From assembly GCA_017607445.1 (NCBI GenBank), contig JAEVHH010000001.1, positions 6,510,001 through 6,574,000 on the forward strand: a stretch of DNA of 64,000 nucleotides, read 5' to 3'. Below the pieces are notes generated by a model. It was not told the DNA's origin, ran no database searches, and worked only from the letters and a program-made list of their open reading frames with translations. Shown piece by piece: positions 35,356 to 49,191 of the stretch. The DNA comes from Histoplasma ohiense. Taxonomy: Eukaryota > Ascomycota > Eurotiomycetes > Onygenales > Ajellomycetaceae. How positions within the stretch are numbered: the stretch's first letter is position 1; each line of letters begins with the position of its first letter. The position numbers were made by a program, and so were the translations under genes.

Positions 35356-36413
35356 GTAGTTTAATCAACTCTTTGAACATCAACACCTCATCTAATGACT
35401 CTGACTCAGTGTACACAGCATGAACAGTGTTTTCTGAGAATATGTCAATCATCATGAAATATATCAAGCCAGGTGATCTATCTAATCTGTCATGCTTTGA
35501 TGATGAGTGTAAGAATGATGCTGCTCTCAACTGGTTGAATCAGATGTGTTCACACTATTGCATGAAGTGTGAGCTCACAGAATGACAATTCACTGAATTA
35601 CAGCAGATCTTATGCACAGCATCTATTCTCAAGAGAAAAGCTAGATCTCCTTGAATGACAGCTGAAAAGTTGAACATGGAAGTGTCTGATAAGCATGAGT
35701 TATCATGAAAGTGGGATGATTTTGCAAGATGGATTCTGCATAACTTTGAGGAATTGAATGTCAAAGACAAACATTATGAATGCTTTGTAGAATGCAAGCA
35801 AGAAGAAGATCTTGCTTTGTACTACATTCATTTCAGCTTGTGTTATCTTGTGATGAATCAAGAGCTTCTGACATTTTTCTGTCTACAAATCTTTGTACAC
35901 AGCTTAGATATTGATCTATACACTGAGTGGAAGTGTCTTAACCCACAGCCACAGATGGTGGAGGAAATGTATGAAACACTGCTCTTGAGAAAACAAGTGA
36001 GCAAGCTGTGAAAGCAAGTGATGAAGGTACAGATGAATGCAAGAAGATTCATATCTATACCCACTGCTTCATCATCAAGATATCTGAATATAATGAATAT
36101 CAATCTCAATGCTATCATGAGAGCTCTGAACCTCTTCAAGAAGAATTCATCAGAGTGGGTAGTCTGATGTCATGAACACAGAGTGTGCTTTCACTGCAGC
36201 TGACAGAATCATAATGCAAGGGATTGCTGTAATCATCTTCAAGAGAAGAAGTCAAAAAACTAGAGAGATCAGCAGAATCAGAGATGCTTGCTGATTGACT
36301 ACTAAAGATCTCTGAAGTAGATGAGTTGTCTGTGTTAGATGACTCTCTGAATTCTATGAGAGCTAAACAGAAGAAAGATGAAGAGGTGAGTGCAGAAGAG
36401 AAAGTGAACAAAC
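35356..36413 (+). pseudogene. C gag, central and C-terminal part with zinc knuckle
   Basis: In-frame continuation of 28971-29340. Capsid-like region (ALNWLNQM, WDDFARWILHNF, HYECFVECKQEEDLALYYI; the best open run is 35754-36011). A CX2CX4HX4C zinc knuckle at 36187-36228 has its second loop residue turned into TGA. The Glu/Lys-rich tail runs into the A4 insertion after caaac, and the frame resumes at 49197. Confidence 0.82.
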
Positions 36414-36947
36414 TGTAATGAGTGTACTTCAATTAACAATCTAGCACTATTCTAATACAGATTATGAATTGATTAAGGAAAGAAAGAGAAAAGAAATCAG
36501 AAGAAAAGGTTGTACAAAGAGGGTTCTTATAGAGGGAATTTCAGAGTGGAAGAATATCAGAAGCCACTCCACAGTGGAGTGTGGAGCAGAAGAACATTAA
36601 GAACTACACAGAAGAATTGTTAGAAACTATACAAGCACAGAGCATGGAATGAAAGAATCATTGAGAGCTACATGGAAGAATCATTAGAAACTACATAAAT
36701 GCAGAGTGTGGGATGAAAGAATCATTGAAGACTACACAGAAAAATTGTTAGAGACTATATGAGTGCAGAACACAGAGTGGAAGAACATTAGAAGCTACAT
36801 GAAAAAATCATTAGAGACTATACAAGCACAGAGCATGGAGTGGAAGAACATTGAGGATTACACAAAATCACAACAGTCAGAAACAAGTGAGTGCAGAAGA
36901 GAAGTTGATTGTGTAAGTTAATTACTAATAGATGCTAACTCATCACA
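36414..36947 (-). repeat. A4 3' LTR
   Basis: 534 bp, tgtaatgagtgtac...catcaca. Most of the CG sites kept in other copies are changed here. Confidence 0.92.
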
Positions 36948-39900
36948 TTATCCCTCTCTATCAGAGTGAGTGAGAACTCATAGATGTCAAGAGCAGCAGT
37001 GTCCTTCAAGACAGATGTGAGTTCTCAGATCAGACAATCATATTCTACTCATTTAACAAGATATTCACAGCAGTGGTGATTGATTCTATTGTCAAGAATT
37101 GCTTTGATTTCTCACTCAAGTTCATTGTCTTCTTCTACAATGACAGATGACTATCAATTGAAGGTTCTCTGTGAGGGGAATGAATCCTCAGCTGTGGGTT
37201 GGAGCAGGTTTGTATGAAAGACATTGTGAATATCAGATGAAGTGTTGAGTTGATAATCATGTATGTCTAGCACTTTCTTCACTGTATACTTGATGTGATG
37301 ATAATCTAGCATATGTGAGGGGTGGTTCATTCTTATGTTCTTGAGATTCAGTCAGATTTTGTTTTCTATATGATATCAGATTGCAGAACTTCTTTTGATG
37401 TTTATTTAATTCTTATAATCTTACTGAGTGCTGATCATTGAAGCTTCTGCTCATTCACAGACTTTCTTCAACTTACTCATGATGTTCTCTGCTGTCTGTA
37501 TGAAGCTGTGGATGTACACAGTTTCTTGAGGAGTCTCAGAGAAGTTCAGAATCTCTAAGTTGTATCTGTATAGAAGAAAGAATGAGCTTACATCTATTGT
37601 GATGAAATCTCAACTGTTAATCACAATCTCAGTGTGTGGCAGCAGATTGCTTCAATTGTCTTGTATGTAATTGCAGAACTTACAAAGAATGTTTTTTACT
37701 GTTTGTATCATTCTCTCAGTAACTCCATCAGTCTCTGAATGATACACTGTTGATAACTTTCATTTGATTCTTAATAATTGACATATGCAGGCTCAGAGTG
37801 TGCTGATGAATTGACTGTCTCTATCTGACATAATGAATGAAGACAGACTGTGTATATGATAGAACAGGCTTCTGATGAAGGCATCTGCAACTACTTCAGT
37901 GTTCATCTTGTCACAGAGCTGTAGTATTACACTCTTGCTGAATCAGTTGACAATGACTAGAATGTTCATAGAATCTTCACTTTCAGATAAGAAAACTGCA
38001 AAATTGATAGCTATATCATATCAAATTTGATCAGAGACAGATAGAAGCTTCAGCATCTCTTTTCAGTGTTCACATCATGCTGTCACTGAGCTGCAGCAGT
38101 CACAGTTGTGTACAAATCAGTGTATATCTTTCAATATATCTGATCAGTAGAATTTTCAGATGATGATGTTGTACATGATTTTGTATTCTGAGTGTCTGAT
38201 CATCAGTGAGTCATGAATTTCTTGCATGATTCATATTTGTAGAGATTCTGAATTGAGAATCCATCATCTATTTTGAAAGTGTAAGCAGTTGTTATCATTG
38301 ATTGAATATGCTGAGATATTCATTCTTGAGTATACATCTGTGGAGAATTGAGATGCTTTACTTTGTACAGTTTTGATGACTTGCTGTCAGAATTCATCTG
38401 TTTCTGCTGCTAGTCTTCATTGTTCCTTGAGTGAGAGTTCTTGAGCTTGGGACTGATTGATATGTATGTGGGGTTCATCTGATTGTATAGAACTTTCTAT
38501 AATTGTGGAATCAATTAACTGATGCTCTCAGTGTTTTCATCTGTCATCTAAGTCATCAGATGGTATATCTTGTTCTTGACAGAACAGAGCATTCACAAGA
38601 GTGTTCTCTACTTCAGATTGATAATGAATTGTGAACAAAAAACAGCTAAGAAACAATGATCAATGTATATGTCTCTTGATAAGCTTATGAGTGATTGTGA
38701 AGTATTCTAAGTTCTTATGATTGATAACAATCTCAAACTTCTCAACACTCATAAGTTTGAACTCTCATTTTTCAAGACATTATATAATCATTAGAAGCTT
38801 CTTGTTGTAGATCTTGTAGTTACATTCAGTGAGTGACATCTTTTTCAAGATGAAGATACAGAGTTGTAGAACATCTTCATTATCATATTACATTAGTACC
38901 TCATCTACTATATAATCTGAGACATCTGTTTCAAGAATTGTATGTTTATCTGAATCAAATGATTGCAGTATCAGAGTGCTTGTAAATATATGCTTCAGCT
39001 TTTTGAATGCTGTGTCTGCTTCATCAGTTCATTGAAATACAGTGTCTTTCTGAGTCAGATCCATCAGTGGTTATATGATTATTGAAGAAGTCTTTGATGA
39101 ATCTTCAGTAGAAGTTGACAAATTCTAGAAAGCTTCTAGTCTCTTTTACTGAGACTGATGCCTTTCAGTTGAGGATTGCTTCCATCTTCTTAGAATTCAT
39201 GCATACATCTTTTTCAGCTTTGATGATGAATTCTAGATAGATTGTAGACTTGATCTTGAAGTTGTATTTATCAATATCCACTTGCAGTTCAGCTTTTCAT
39301 AGGCAGTCAAGCATTTGTCATACATGCTTACAGTGCTCAGTGAGCAATCCATCAGTGAAGATCAGAATATCATTCATGTACACTGAGATAATCTCATCAA
39401 ACAGATTTTATAGAGCTCAGTTAATGTATTTCTGAAATGTACTTGAAGCATTTGCTAATTCAAAAAGGGTCACTGTTCATTTATATAATCTGTAACACAT
39501 ACAAAAAGCAGTTAGTCATTCATCATCTTCATTAATCCTTATCTTATAGAAGGCCACAGAGATGTCAAGCTTTGTAAATCATTTTGCTTTTTCTATTTAT
39601 TTGAGTATTTTGTTGATGAGTGAGAGAGAGTATTGATTTTTTCATGTAATTTTGTTGAGTTTTTGATAGTCAACACAGAATTGTAAACCTTCTTCTGATT
39701 TCTTCACAAACAGTACAGATGCTGTGGCAGATGAGTTGCTAATATGAATGAAGTTTTTGTTCAGTAATCTGTTGAGTGTTTTTCATAGAATGAGAAGCTT
39801 GTCATATGATATGCTGTAGAGAGAATCTCAGAGCAGTTGCAGATTCTTATCATCTTTTTTAATGAGCTCAATTGTATGATCTATACTGAGTTCTCAGTGT

Positions 39901-40514
39901 GGGAGAAGCTTTTCAGCTTCTTTCTCATCAAATATATCTGTGAAATCTTCATACAATTCAGATAGTTTTTTGTGTAGTTTCTTGAAGTCTTTGAGTTCTA
40001 ACTTTTCTAACACTTTTTTAATATCTGCTATGCTAGCAGTGAACACTTGGATGTTCTTCTTCTTATACACTTGACAGATTAGTAGTTTGTACACTTCTGC
40101 TGATATCTGAGTGAGATCAGCAGTTCTATCAACATTCTTCTTGTAAACACAGTCATCTTCTGAGAAAATAAGACAGTGATTGTATACATTCAACAAGATT
40201 TCAAATTCTGTGAGCTATGATAGACTGAGTATTAGATTGTACTCAAGATCTTATATTTTGTATGCATATATGTTCTTTTTCTCATGTCCTTCTACATCAA
40301 TGTTAAATCTTATCATGTTGTAGAAGGCTGATCCTCTGAGGCCATCAAATTCACTGAGTTTACACAGTTTGAGAAAGAGAATACACTGAAGCTTATGCTT
40401 CTTGACCAGCTGAGTGTCTATAAGAGTGTAATGAAGGAAATCACTGTCTATCATTGCTTGTATATTGATTAGACTATTTACAATGATAGAAATTATGATT
40501 GCATCTGCTTGTAT
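36935..40514 (-). pseudogene. A4 pol (many TGA stops)
   Basis: Span and order as in A1. MND at 39377-39369. Open runs 40454-40251 (protease) and 40196-39894 (connection to RT). The initiator equivalent reads ATA (40514-40512). Confidence 0.84.
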
Positions 40515-40567
40515 CTTCTGCTTGAATCTTCAGCTAGCTTTCTGTTTCTTGAGCTCTTGTCTGTATT

Positions 40568-41409
40568 TTAGAGTGAGAGCTTGTCTTTTCTCTGTTCTTG
40601 CCTGTCCACAGACAACACAGTGTTCACATGTGTGAGGGATTTACTCAGAACAATTATATTCAGACATTGATTCACAAAGTGCTCTGACTTGTCACAGTGT
40701 ATACAGACTTCTCTGACAATTCAGTCAGCAGCATTCTTCTCTGAGACATTGGAAATCCTCAGATGACTTGTGTTTATATGTGAAACTCAGTTCATTGATT
40801 CTGATTCAGAGACAGAGAATGCTGCAGAGTGATTTGAGATATATGCATTTATTCAGCAAAATTCTCTGTGATTTTGAAGTGTATGAAACTGAGACAGATC
40901 ATTGTTCAACAAATGAAGATCAGTGCAGAATTTGCTGTATATTGAGAGTTTCAGATACTCTACACTTCAGTTATACAACTGAAAGTTCAAGTTCTTGAAC
41001 AATATGTTGATCTTGATAGTATTATCTCAGTCTTGTTCATCTGCTTCTAGAAGCTTGTGATTGAATTCAGAAAGATAAATTGTCAACATAACATTCATCT
41101 GATGAGTCTGATTAAGTCAGTTCAACATCTTGATTTGAAGTGTAGCATTGAGAAAGGGAGAGTTGAGTTGTTGAAAGACTAGCTCTGATATATACTGATT
41201 GTTCTGATAATGACTCATTCAGAGTTGGAATTTCACTAATACATTGCCATTCAATCTGCTATGAATATATCATATTTGATTGGATAGCAAGTCTATTGCT
41301 TGTCTGTTGATGTTCAATTTGATGTTCACTTTTGACTTTCATATGAGGTAGAGTGCTAGATCTTCTTCATATTTATTGAGAATTGAAAGTTTCTCTCTTG
41401 AGAGCTTTT
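40568..41409 (-). pseudogene. A4 gag, C-terminal part
   Basis: TAA at 40570-40568. The frame contains the zinc-knuckle region near 40670-40710 and is TGA-rich. A5 enters at 41410 after ctttt; the gag start is at 47662. Confidence 0.8.
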
Positions 41410-41943
41410 TGTGACGGGTTAGCATCTGTTAGTAATTAACTTACGCAATCAACTCCTCTTCTGCACCTGCTTGTTTCTGGCTGTTGTGATCTTGTGTAAC
41501 TCTCAATGTTCTTCTGCTCTGTGCTCCACGCTCATGTAGTTTCTAACAATTCTTTCATGTAGCTCTTAATGTTCTTCCACTCCATGCTTCACACTTATAT
41601 AGTCTCTAATGATTCTTCTGTATAGCTTCTAATGTTCTTCTGCTCTGTGTTCTGCACTTGTATAGTCTCTAACAATTCTTCTATATAGCTCTCAATGATT
41701 CCTCTGTCTCATACTTCATGCTTGTGTAGTTTCTAACAATTCTTACACATACTTTTTAATGTTCTTCCACTCTGTGCTCCACTGTGAAGTGACTTCTGAT
41801 ATTCTTTCACTCTGAACTTTCCTCTATAAGAATCTTCTTTGTACAATCTTTTCTTCTGATTTCTTTTCTCTTTCTTTTCTTAATCAATTTGTAATCTGTA
41901 ATTAGAATAGTATCAAATTGTTAATTGAAGTACACTCATTACA
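41410..41943 (+). repeat. A5 5' LTR
   Basis: 534 bp, TGTGACGGGTTAGC...CATTACA. Internal site aatcaatttgtaat (41883-41896) is the exact reverse complement of attacaaattgatt, which begins at the LTR end. Confidence 0.92.
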
Positions 41944-42318
41944 TTACAAATTGATTTTTCTGCATTTAAGACTCAAGTATCTTATTATTAGTTCTTACAT
42001 CTGAGTGCATTGTTATCAGTTCTTACACTCAAGTGTGTTGTTTACAGATCTGAGTGTCTAATCATTACAAGAGATCTCTCATGAGTCTGAGTGTCTCTAT
42101 CATTAGTTATATAGACTGTCATATCTAAGTGTCTGAAACACAATTGACTGTGTTCTATAAGATCTGAGTGTCTACAAACTGTAATGCTGTGAATAGCATT
42201 CACAAAGAAGCTTGATCAAGCTTAGTGCTGCAACACTGTGAATAGTGTCTGTGAGAGAATCAAATGCCTACAAGTATTTCTTTTCTTTTATTATTATTAC
42301 ATGTTCTTAGATATTGAA

Positions 42319-43332
42319 ATGAACTATGAACAATTCTACAAACACTCACCACACTCAAACACAGCAGACAACAACTTAGATCTATAAAGCATTCTTCAGC
42401 AACAGATGCTACAGATAGCTGAATTGCAATGATGACTTGCTGAAATGAGCACTTTCACATTCATCATTCCTTCTACACCCATGCCTTACAAAAAGCCTTC
42501 AAGAGAGAAGCTCTCAATCCTCAACAAATATGAGAGAGATCTAGTGCTCTACCTCATGTGGAAGTCAAAAGCAAACATCAAATTGGACATCAATGAACAA
42601 GCAATAGACTTGCTATTCAATCAAGTGTGGTATATTCATAGCAGATTGAATGATGATGTATTAGCAAAATTTCAACTCTGAATAAGTCATTGTCAGAATC
42701 ATCAGTGTACATCAGAGCTAGTCTTTCAACAACTCAACTCTCTCTTTCTTGATTCTACACTTCAAGTCAAGATATTAGACTGACTTAATCAGACTTGTCA
42801 GATGAATGTTGTGTTGATGACTTATTTTTCTGAATTCAATTGCAAGCTTCCAGAAGCAGATGGGCAAGACTGAGATGACACTGTCAAAATCAACATACTG
42901 TTCAAGAATTTGAACTTTCAGTTGCATAACTGAAGTGTAGAGTGTTCAAAGTTCTCAATATACAGTGAATTCTGTGCTGATCTTTGTCTGTTGAACAACA
43001 ATCTGTCTCAGTTCCATATACTTCAAAATCACAGAGGATTTCACTGAACAAATATGTACATCTCAAACCACTCTGCAGCATCTCCCACCTCCAAACCAGA
43101 ATCAATGAACTGAGTCTCACATGTAAACACAAGTCACTCAAGAATTCTCAACATCTCAGAGAAGAATGCTGCTGACTGAATTGTCAGAGAAGTCTGCATA
43201 CACTGCAACAAGTCAGAGCACTTCACAAATCAATGTTCAAATATAATCATCTCAAGTAAACCCCTCACACACATAAACACTGTATTGTCTGTGGATAGAC
43301 AAGAACAGAGAAAAGATGAGCTCTCACTCTAA
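42319..43332 (+). pseudogene. A5 gag
   Basis: ATG 42319, TAA 43330-43332; 338 codons. The first domain is open at 42445-42681. Zinc knuckle near 43195-43236. TGA stops at the usual Trp positions. Confidence 0.84.
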
Positions 43333-43385
43333 AACACAGATGAAAGCTCAAGAAGCAGAAAGCTAGCTGAAGATTTGAGCAGAAG

Positions 43386-46300
43386 ATACAAGTGAATGCA
43401 ATTATAATCTCTATCATTGTAAATAGCTTAGTCAATATATGAGCAATGATAGACAGTGATTTTCTTCACTATACTCTTATAGACACCCAGCTGATTGAGA
43501 AGCATAAGCTTCAGTGTATTCTCTTTCTCAAACTGTGTAAACTCAGTGAATTTGACAGCCTCAGAGAATCCACCTCCTACAATATGATAAGATTTAATGT
43601 CAATGTAGAAGGACATGAGAAAAAGAATGTATATATATATGAAATACAAGACCTTGAGTACAATCTAATACTTGATCTATCATGACTCACAGAATTTGAA
43701 ATCTTGTTGAACACACACAACTGCTTTCTTATTTTCTCAGAAGATGACTGTGTTTATGAGAAGGATGTTGATAGAACTGCTGATCTCACTCAGATATCAG
43801 TGAAAGTGTACAAACTACTAACTCATCAAATGCATGAGAAGAAGAATGTCCAAGTGTTCACTGCTAGCATAATGAATATCAAAAAAGTGTTAGAAAAGTT
43901 AGAACTCAAAGACTTCAAGAAACTGCACAAGAAACTATCTGAATTGTATGAAGACTTCACAGATGTGTTTGATGAGAAAGAAGCTGAAAAGCTTCCCCCT
44001 CATCAAGAACTCAGTATAGATCATACAATTGAGCTCATCAAGAAAGATGATAAGAATCTGCAACCACTCTGAGGTCCTCTCTACAGTATGTCACACAACA
44101 AGCTCCTCATTCTATGAAAAACACTCAATGAATTACTGAACAAAGACTTCATTTGTGTTAGCAACTCATCCACCACAGTATCTGTACTGTTTGTGAAGAA
44201 ATCAGAAGAAGACTTACAATTCTGTATTGACTACTGAGAACTCAACAAGATTACACAGAAGAATCAATACTCTCTCTCACTCATCAATAAAACACTCAAA
44301 TGAATAGAAAAAGCAAAATGATTTATGAAGCTTGATATCTCTGCAGCCTTCTATAAGATAAGAATTAATGAAGATGATGAATGACTAACTGTTTTTCATA
44401 CACATTACAGATTATATGAATGGACAGTGACTCTCTTTGAATTAGTGAATGCTTCAAGCACATTTCAGAAATACATTAACTGAGCTCTACAAGATCTGCT
44501 CAATGAGATCATCTCAGTGTACATGAATGATATTCTGATCTTCACTGATGAATTGCTCACTGAGCACTGTAAGTATATATGACAAGTGCTTGATCATCTA
44601 CAAAAAGCTGGACTGTAAGTGGACATTGACAAATGCAACTTCAAAATCAAGTCTACAATCTATCTAGAATTCATCATCAAAGCTGAAAAAGATGTATGCA
44701 TGAATTCTAAGAAGATGGAAGCAATCCTCAACTGAGAGACATCAGTCTCAGTAAAAGAGACTAGAAGCTTTCTAGAATTCATCAACTTCTATCAAAGATT
44801 CATCAAGAACTTCTCCAATATTGTACAATCACTGACAGATCTGACTCAGAAAGACACTGTATTTCAATGAACTGATGAAGTGGACACAGCATTCAAAAAG
44901 CTGAAGCATATGTTCACAAGCACTCTGATACTGCAATCATTTGATTCAGATAAACATACAATTCTTGAAACAGATGTCTCAGATTATATAGTAGATGAGG
45001 TACTAATGTAATATGATAACAAAGATGTTCTACAACTCTGTGTCTTCATCTTGAAAAAGATGTCATTCACTGAATGCAACTACAAGATCTACAACAAGAA
45101 ACTTCTAGCAATCATACAATGTCTCAAAGAATGAAAGTTCAAACTTATAAGTGTCAAGAAGTTTGAGATTGTTACTGATCATAAGAATTTAGAATACTTC
45201 ACAATCACTTGTAAGCTCACTGAGAGGCATATGCATTGATCATTGTTTCTTAGCTGTTTTTCATTCACAATTTGTTATTGATCTGAAGTAGAGAACACTC
45301 TTGTGAATGTTCTGTCCCACTGAGAATAAGATATACCATCTGATGACTTAGATGACAGATGAAAACACTGAGAGCATTGATTAATCAACTCTGCAATCAT
45401 AGAAAATTCTACACAATCAGATGAACTCTGCATATATATCAATCAGTTCCAAGCTCAAGAACTCTTGCTTGAAGAACAATGAAGACTAGTGACAGAAGTA
45501 GATGAATTCTGACAGCAAGTCACTAAAGTCATACAAAGTAAAGCATCTCAATTCCCCACAGATGTATACTCAAGAACAGATATCTCAGCATATTCAATTG
45601 ACAATGACAACTGCTTACACTTTCAAGATAGATGATGAGTCCTCAATTCAGAATCTCTATGAACACAGATCATGTAAGAAATTCATGATTCATTGATAAC
45701 TGAGCATTCAGAATATGAAATCATGTACAACATTGTTGTCTGAGAATTCTACTGATCAGATATGTTGAAGAATATACACTGATTCATATACAACTGTGAT
45801 TGCTGTGGCTCAGTGATAATATGATGTGAATGCTGAAAAGAGATGCTGAAGCTTCTATCTGTTCTCAATCAAACTTGATGCAATATAGCTATTGATTTTG
45901 CAGTTTCCTTACTCAAAAGTGAAGATTCTATGAACATTCTAGTCATTGTTGACTGACTCAGCAAGGATGTAATACTACAGCTCTGTGACAAGATAGACAC
46001 TGAAGTAGTTGCAGATGTCTTTGTCAGAAGCCCATTCTATTGTATACACAGTCTGCCTTCATCCATTGTGTCAGATAGAGACAGTCAATTTGTCAGCACA
46101 CTCTGAGCCCACATATGCCAATTATTAAGAATCAAATGAAAGTTATCAACAGTATATCACTCAGAGACTGATGAAGCTACTGAGAGAATGATACAAACAG
46201 TAAAGAACATCCTCTGTAAGTTCTGCAATTACACACAAGACAACTGAAGCAATCTGCTGTCATACACTGAGATCATGATTAACAGTTGAAATTCTGTCAC

Positions 46301-46964
46301 AACAGATGTAAGTCCATTCTTTCTTCTACACAGATACAATTTAGAGATTCTGAATTTCTCTGAGACTCTCTGAGAAACCACATACACCCACAGCTTCATA
46401 CAGACAGCAGAGAATATTGTGAGTAAGTTGAAGAAAGCTTACAAATGAGCAGAAGCTTCAATGATCAGTATTCAGTAAGATTATGAGAATCAAGCAAACA
46501 TCAGAAGAAGTTCTATGATCTGATATCATGTAAAAGATAAAGTCTGATTGAATCTCAAGAACATAAGAACAGACCACTCCTCACATACACTGAATTATCA
46601 TCACATCAAGTATACAGTGAAGAAAGTGCTAGACATACACAATTATCAACTTGACACTTCATCTGACATTCACAACATCTTTCATATGAACCTGCTCTGA
46701 CCCACAGCTGAGGATTCATTCCCCTCACAGAGAATCTCTGATTGACAGCCATCTGTCATCATAGAAGAAGACAATGAACTCAAGTGGAAAATTGAAGCAA
46801 TTCTTGACAATAGAATCAACTGCCACTGCTGTGAATACCTCATCAAATGAATAGAATACAATTGTCTGATCTGGGAATCTGTGTCTGTCTTGAAGAACAT
46901 CACTGCTCTTGACATCTATGAGTTCTCACTCACTCTGATAGAGGGGGATAATGTGATGGATTAG
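43386..46964 (+). pseudogene. A5 pol (many TGA stops)
   Basis: Same 1193-codon span as A1. Initiator equivalent ATA at 43386. Open runs 43446-43685 (protease) and 43704-44072 lie in this frame. MND at 44523-44531. The chromodomain precedes the polypurine tract gagggggata (46939-46950). One TAA near 44615 replaces a Gln codon kept in A6. Confidence 0.85.
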
Positions 46965-47485
46965 CATCTGTTAGTAATTAACTTACACAATCAACTCCTT
47001 TTCTGCATCTGCTTGTTTCTGACTGTTGTGATCTTATGTAATTCTTGATGTTCTTCCACTCTGTGTTCTGTGCTTGTATAGTTTCTAACAATTCTTTTAT
47101 ATAGCTCTTAACATTCTTCTGCTCTGTGCTCTGTGCTTGTATAGTCTCTAACAATTCTTCTGCATAGCTTCTAATGTTCTTCTGCTCTGTATTTCACACT
47201 CATATAGTCTCTAATGATTCTTCTATATAGCTCTCAATAATTTCTTCATCCCACACTCTGCACTTATATAGTTTCTAACAATTCTTATGTGTATCTCTTA
47301 ATATTCTTTCACTCTGTGCTCCACTGTGGAGTGGCTTCTGATATTCTTCCACTCTGAACTTTCCTCTATAAGAACCCTCTTCATACAACCTTTTCTTCTG
47401 ATTTCTTTTCTCTTTCTTTCCTTAATCAATTCGTAATCTGTAATTAGGATAGTATCAAATCGTTAATCGGAGTACGCCCGTTACA
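46952..47485 (+). repeat. A5 3' LTR
   Basis: 534 bp. Its right end is nearly unmutated (caattcgtaatctg, gtacgcccgttaca), in contrast to the 5' LTR of the same element. Confidence 0.92.
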
Positions 47486-47490
47486 CTTTT

Positions 47491-47662
47491 CATGAAATGC
47501 AGGTGTAGAAGAAACAATGAATATGAGAGTGTTCATTTCAACAAGTTGTTGTTGCAATTCAGTCATCTGTAGTGTTTGCTGCTGAAGAATACTTCATAGA
47601 TCTAAGTTGTTGTCCACTGCATTCAGATGTAATGAGTGTTTGTAGAATTGTTCATAGTTCAT
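47491..47662 (-). pseudogene. A4 gag, N-terminal part
   Basis: ATG at 47662-47660. The first ~57 codons of gag match the other copies, up to the A5 insertion. Confidence 0.78.
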
Positions 47663-48037
47663 TTCAATATCTAAGAATATGTAATAATAATAAAAGAAAA
47701 GAAATACTTGTAGACACTCAGTTCTCTCACAGACACTATTTGCAGTGTTGTAGTACTAAGCTTGATCAAGCTTCTTTGTGAATGCTATTCACAGTGTTAT
47801 GATTTGTAGACACTCAGACCTCATAGAACATAGTTGATTGTGTTTCAGATGCTTAGATATGATAGTCTATATAACTAATGATAAGAGCACTCAGACTCAC
47901 AAGAGATCTCTTGTAATGACTAGACACTCAGATCTGTAAACAACACACTTGAATGTAAGAACTGATAACAATGCATTTGAGTGTAAGAACTAATAATGAG
48001 ACACTCAGATCTTAAATGCAGAAGAATCAATTTGTAA
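47663..48037 (-). other. A4 untranslated leader
   Basis: cactcaga motif repeats and the palindrome aagcttgatcaagctt near 47758, as in the other A leaders. No ORF. Confidence 0.65.
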
Positions 48038-48499
48038 TGTAATAGACATACTTTGATTAATGATCTAGCACTATTCTAATACAGATTATGAATTGATTAA
48101 GAAAAGAAAGAGAAAAGAAATCAGAAGAAAAGGTTGTACAAAGAGAATTCTTATAGAGAGAATTTCAGAGTGAAAGAATATCAGAAGCTGCTTCACAGTG
48201 GAGTGCAGAGTGGAAGAACATTAAGAACTACACAGAAGAATCATTAGAAACTATATGAGTACAGAGTGTGAAGTGGAAGAATCATTGAGAGCTACACAGA
48301 AGAATTGTTAGAAACTACACAAGTGTGAAGTGTGGAGTGGAAGAATCATTGAAGACTATGCAGAAGAATTGTTAGAGACTACATGAGTGTGAAACACAGA
48401 GTGGAAGAACATTAGAAGCTATGTGGAAGAATCATTAGAGACTACATAAGCGCAGAGCACAGAGTGGAAGAACATTGAGGGTTACACAAGGTCACAACA
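48038..48499 (-). repeat. A4 5' LTR, outer part, interrupted by a solo LTR
   Basis: Begins tgtaatagacatac and runs to caaca, where the solo LTR enters. The missing ~72 bp are found at 49120-49191, giving 534 bp when joined. Confidence 0.88.
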
Positions 48500-49037
48500 T
48501 GTAACGGGCGTACTTCAATTAACGATTTGATACTATTCTAATTAATTACAGATTATGAATTGATTAAGAAAGGAAAGAGAAAAGAAATCAGAAGAAAAGG
48601 TCATACAAAGAGGGTTCTTATAGAGAAAAGTTCAGAGTGGAAGAATATCAGAAGCCACTTCACAGTGAAGCATGAAGTGGAAGAACATTAAGAGATATGT
48701 GTAAGAATCATTAGAAACTACACAAGTGCAGAGCATGAAGCAGAGAAATCATTGAGAGCTATATGAAAGAATTGTTAGAGACTATGCAAGTGCAGAACAC
48801 AGAGTGGGAGAACATTAGAAGCTACACAGAAGAATCATTAGAGACTACACAAGCACAGAGCACAGAGCAGAAGAATGTTAAGAGCTACACAGAAGAATTG
48901 TTAGAAGCTACATGAGTGCAGAGCACAGAGTGGAAGAACATTGAGGGTTACACAAGATCACAACAGCCAGAAACAAGCAGGTGCAGAATGGGAGTTGGTT
49001 GCATAAGATAATTACTAACGGGTGCTAACCCGTCACA
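48500..49037 (-). repeat. Solo family A LTR inside the A4 LTR
   Basis: 538 bp, tgtaacgggcgtac...acccgtcaca, flanked by caaca (48495-48499 and 49038-49042). No interior is present, so the element was lost by LTR-LTR recombination. CG and GG are well kept at both ends, indicating the youngest or least-mutated LTR in the window. Confidence 0.88.
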
Positions 49038-49191
49038 CAACAGCCAGGAACAAGCGGGTGCAGGAGGGGAGTTGATTGCATAAGATAATTACTAACGGGT
49101 GCTAACCCGTCACACAACAGCCAGGAACAAGCGGGTGCAGGAGGGGAGTTGATTGTGTAAGTTAATTACTAACAGATGCTAACCCGTCACA
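48961..49191. repeat. Three tandem 77-bp copies of the A LTR terminus
   Basis: Units 48961-49037, 49038-49114 and 49115-49191 each run from caacagcca to cgtcaca. They correspond to the end of the solo LTR, an extra unit, and the end of the A4 LTR. Each starts with caaca, the target of the solo LTR. This fits successive insertions into the same site followed by deletion, or a plain tandem duplication. Confidence 0.85.

Larger units (their letters stand above)
41410..47485 (+). mobile_element. Family A element A5, nested in A4 gag
   Basis: 6.08 kb. Target duplication ctttt at 41405-41409 and 47486-47490. Opposite orientation to A4. LTRs are 534 bp each and the interior is 5008 bp. Confidence 0.93.
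36414..49191 (-). mobile_element. Family A element A4, nested in C, carrying A5 and a solo LTR
   Basis: Minus strand. Target duplication caaac at 36409-36413 and 49192-49196. Interior 36948-41409 plus 47491-48037 (about 5.01 kb without A5). The left LTR (3') is 36414-36947; the right LTR (5') is 48038-48499 plus the last unit ending at 49191. Confidence 0.92.

Noticed and set aside
46682..46915. Minus-strand 77-codon ORF repeated at 8759-8992 (+)
   Set aside because: It is the antisense shadow of the A chromodomain region; it appears in several copies only because the element does.
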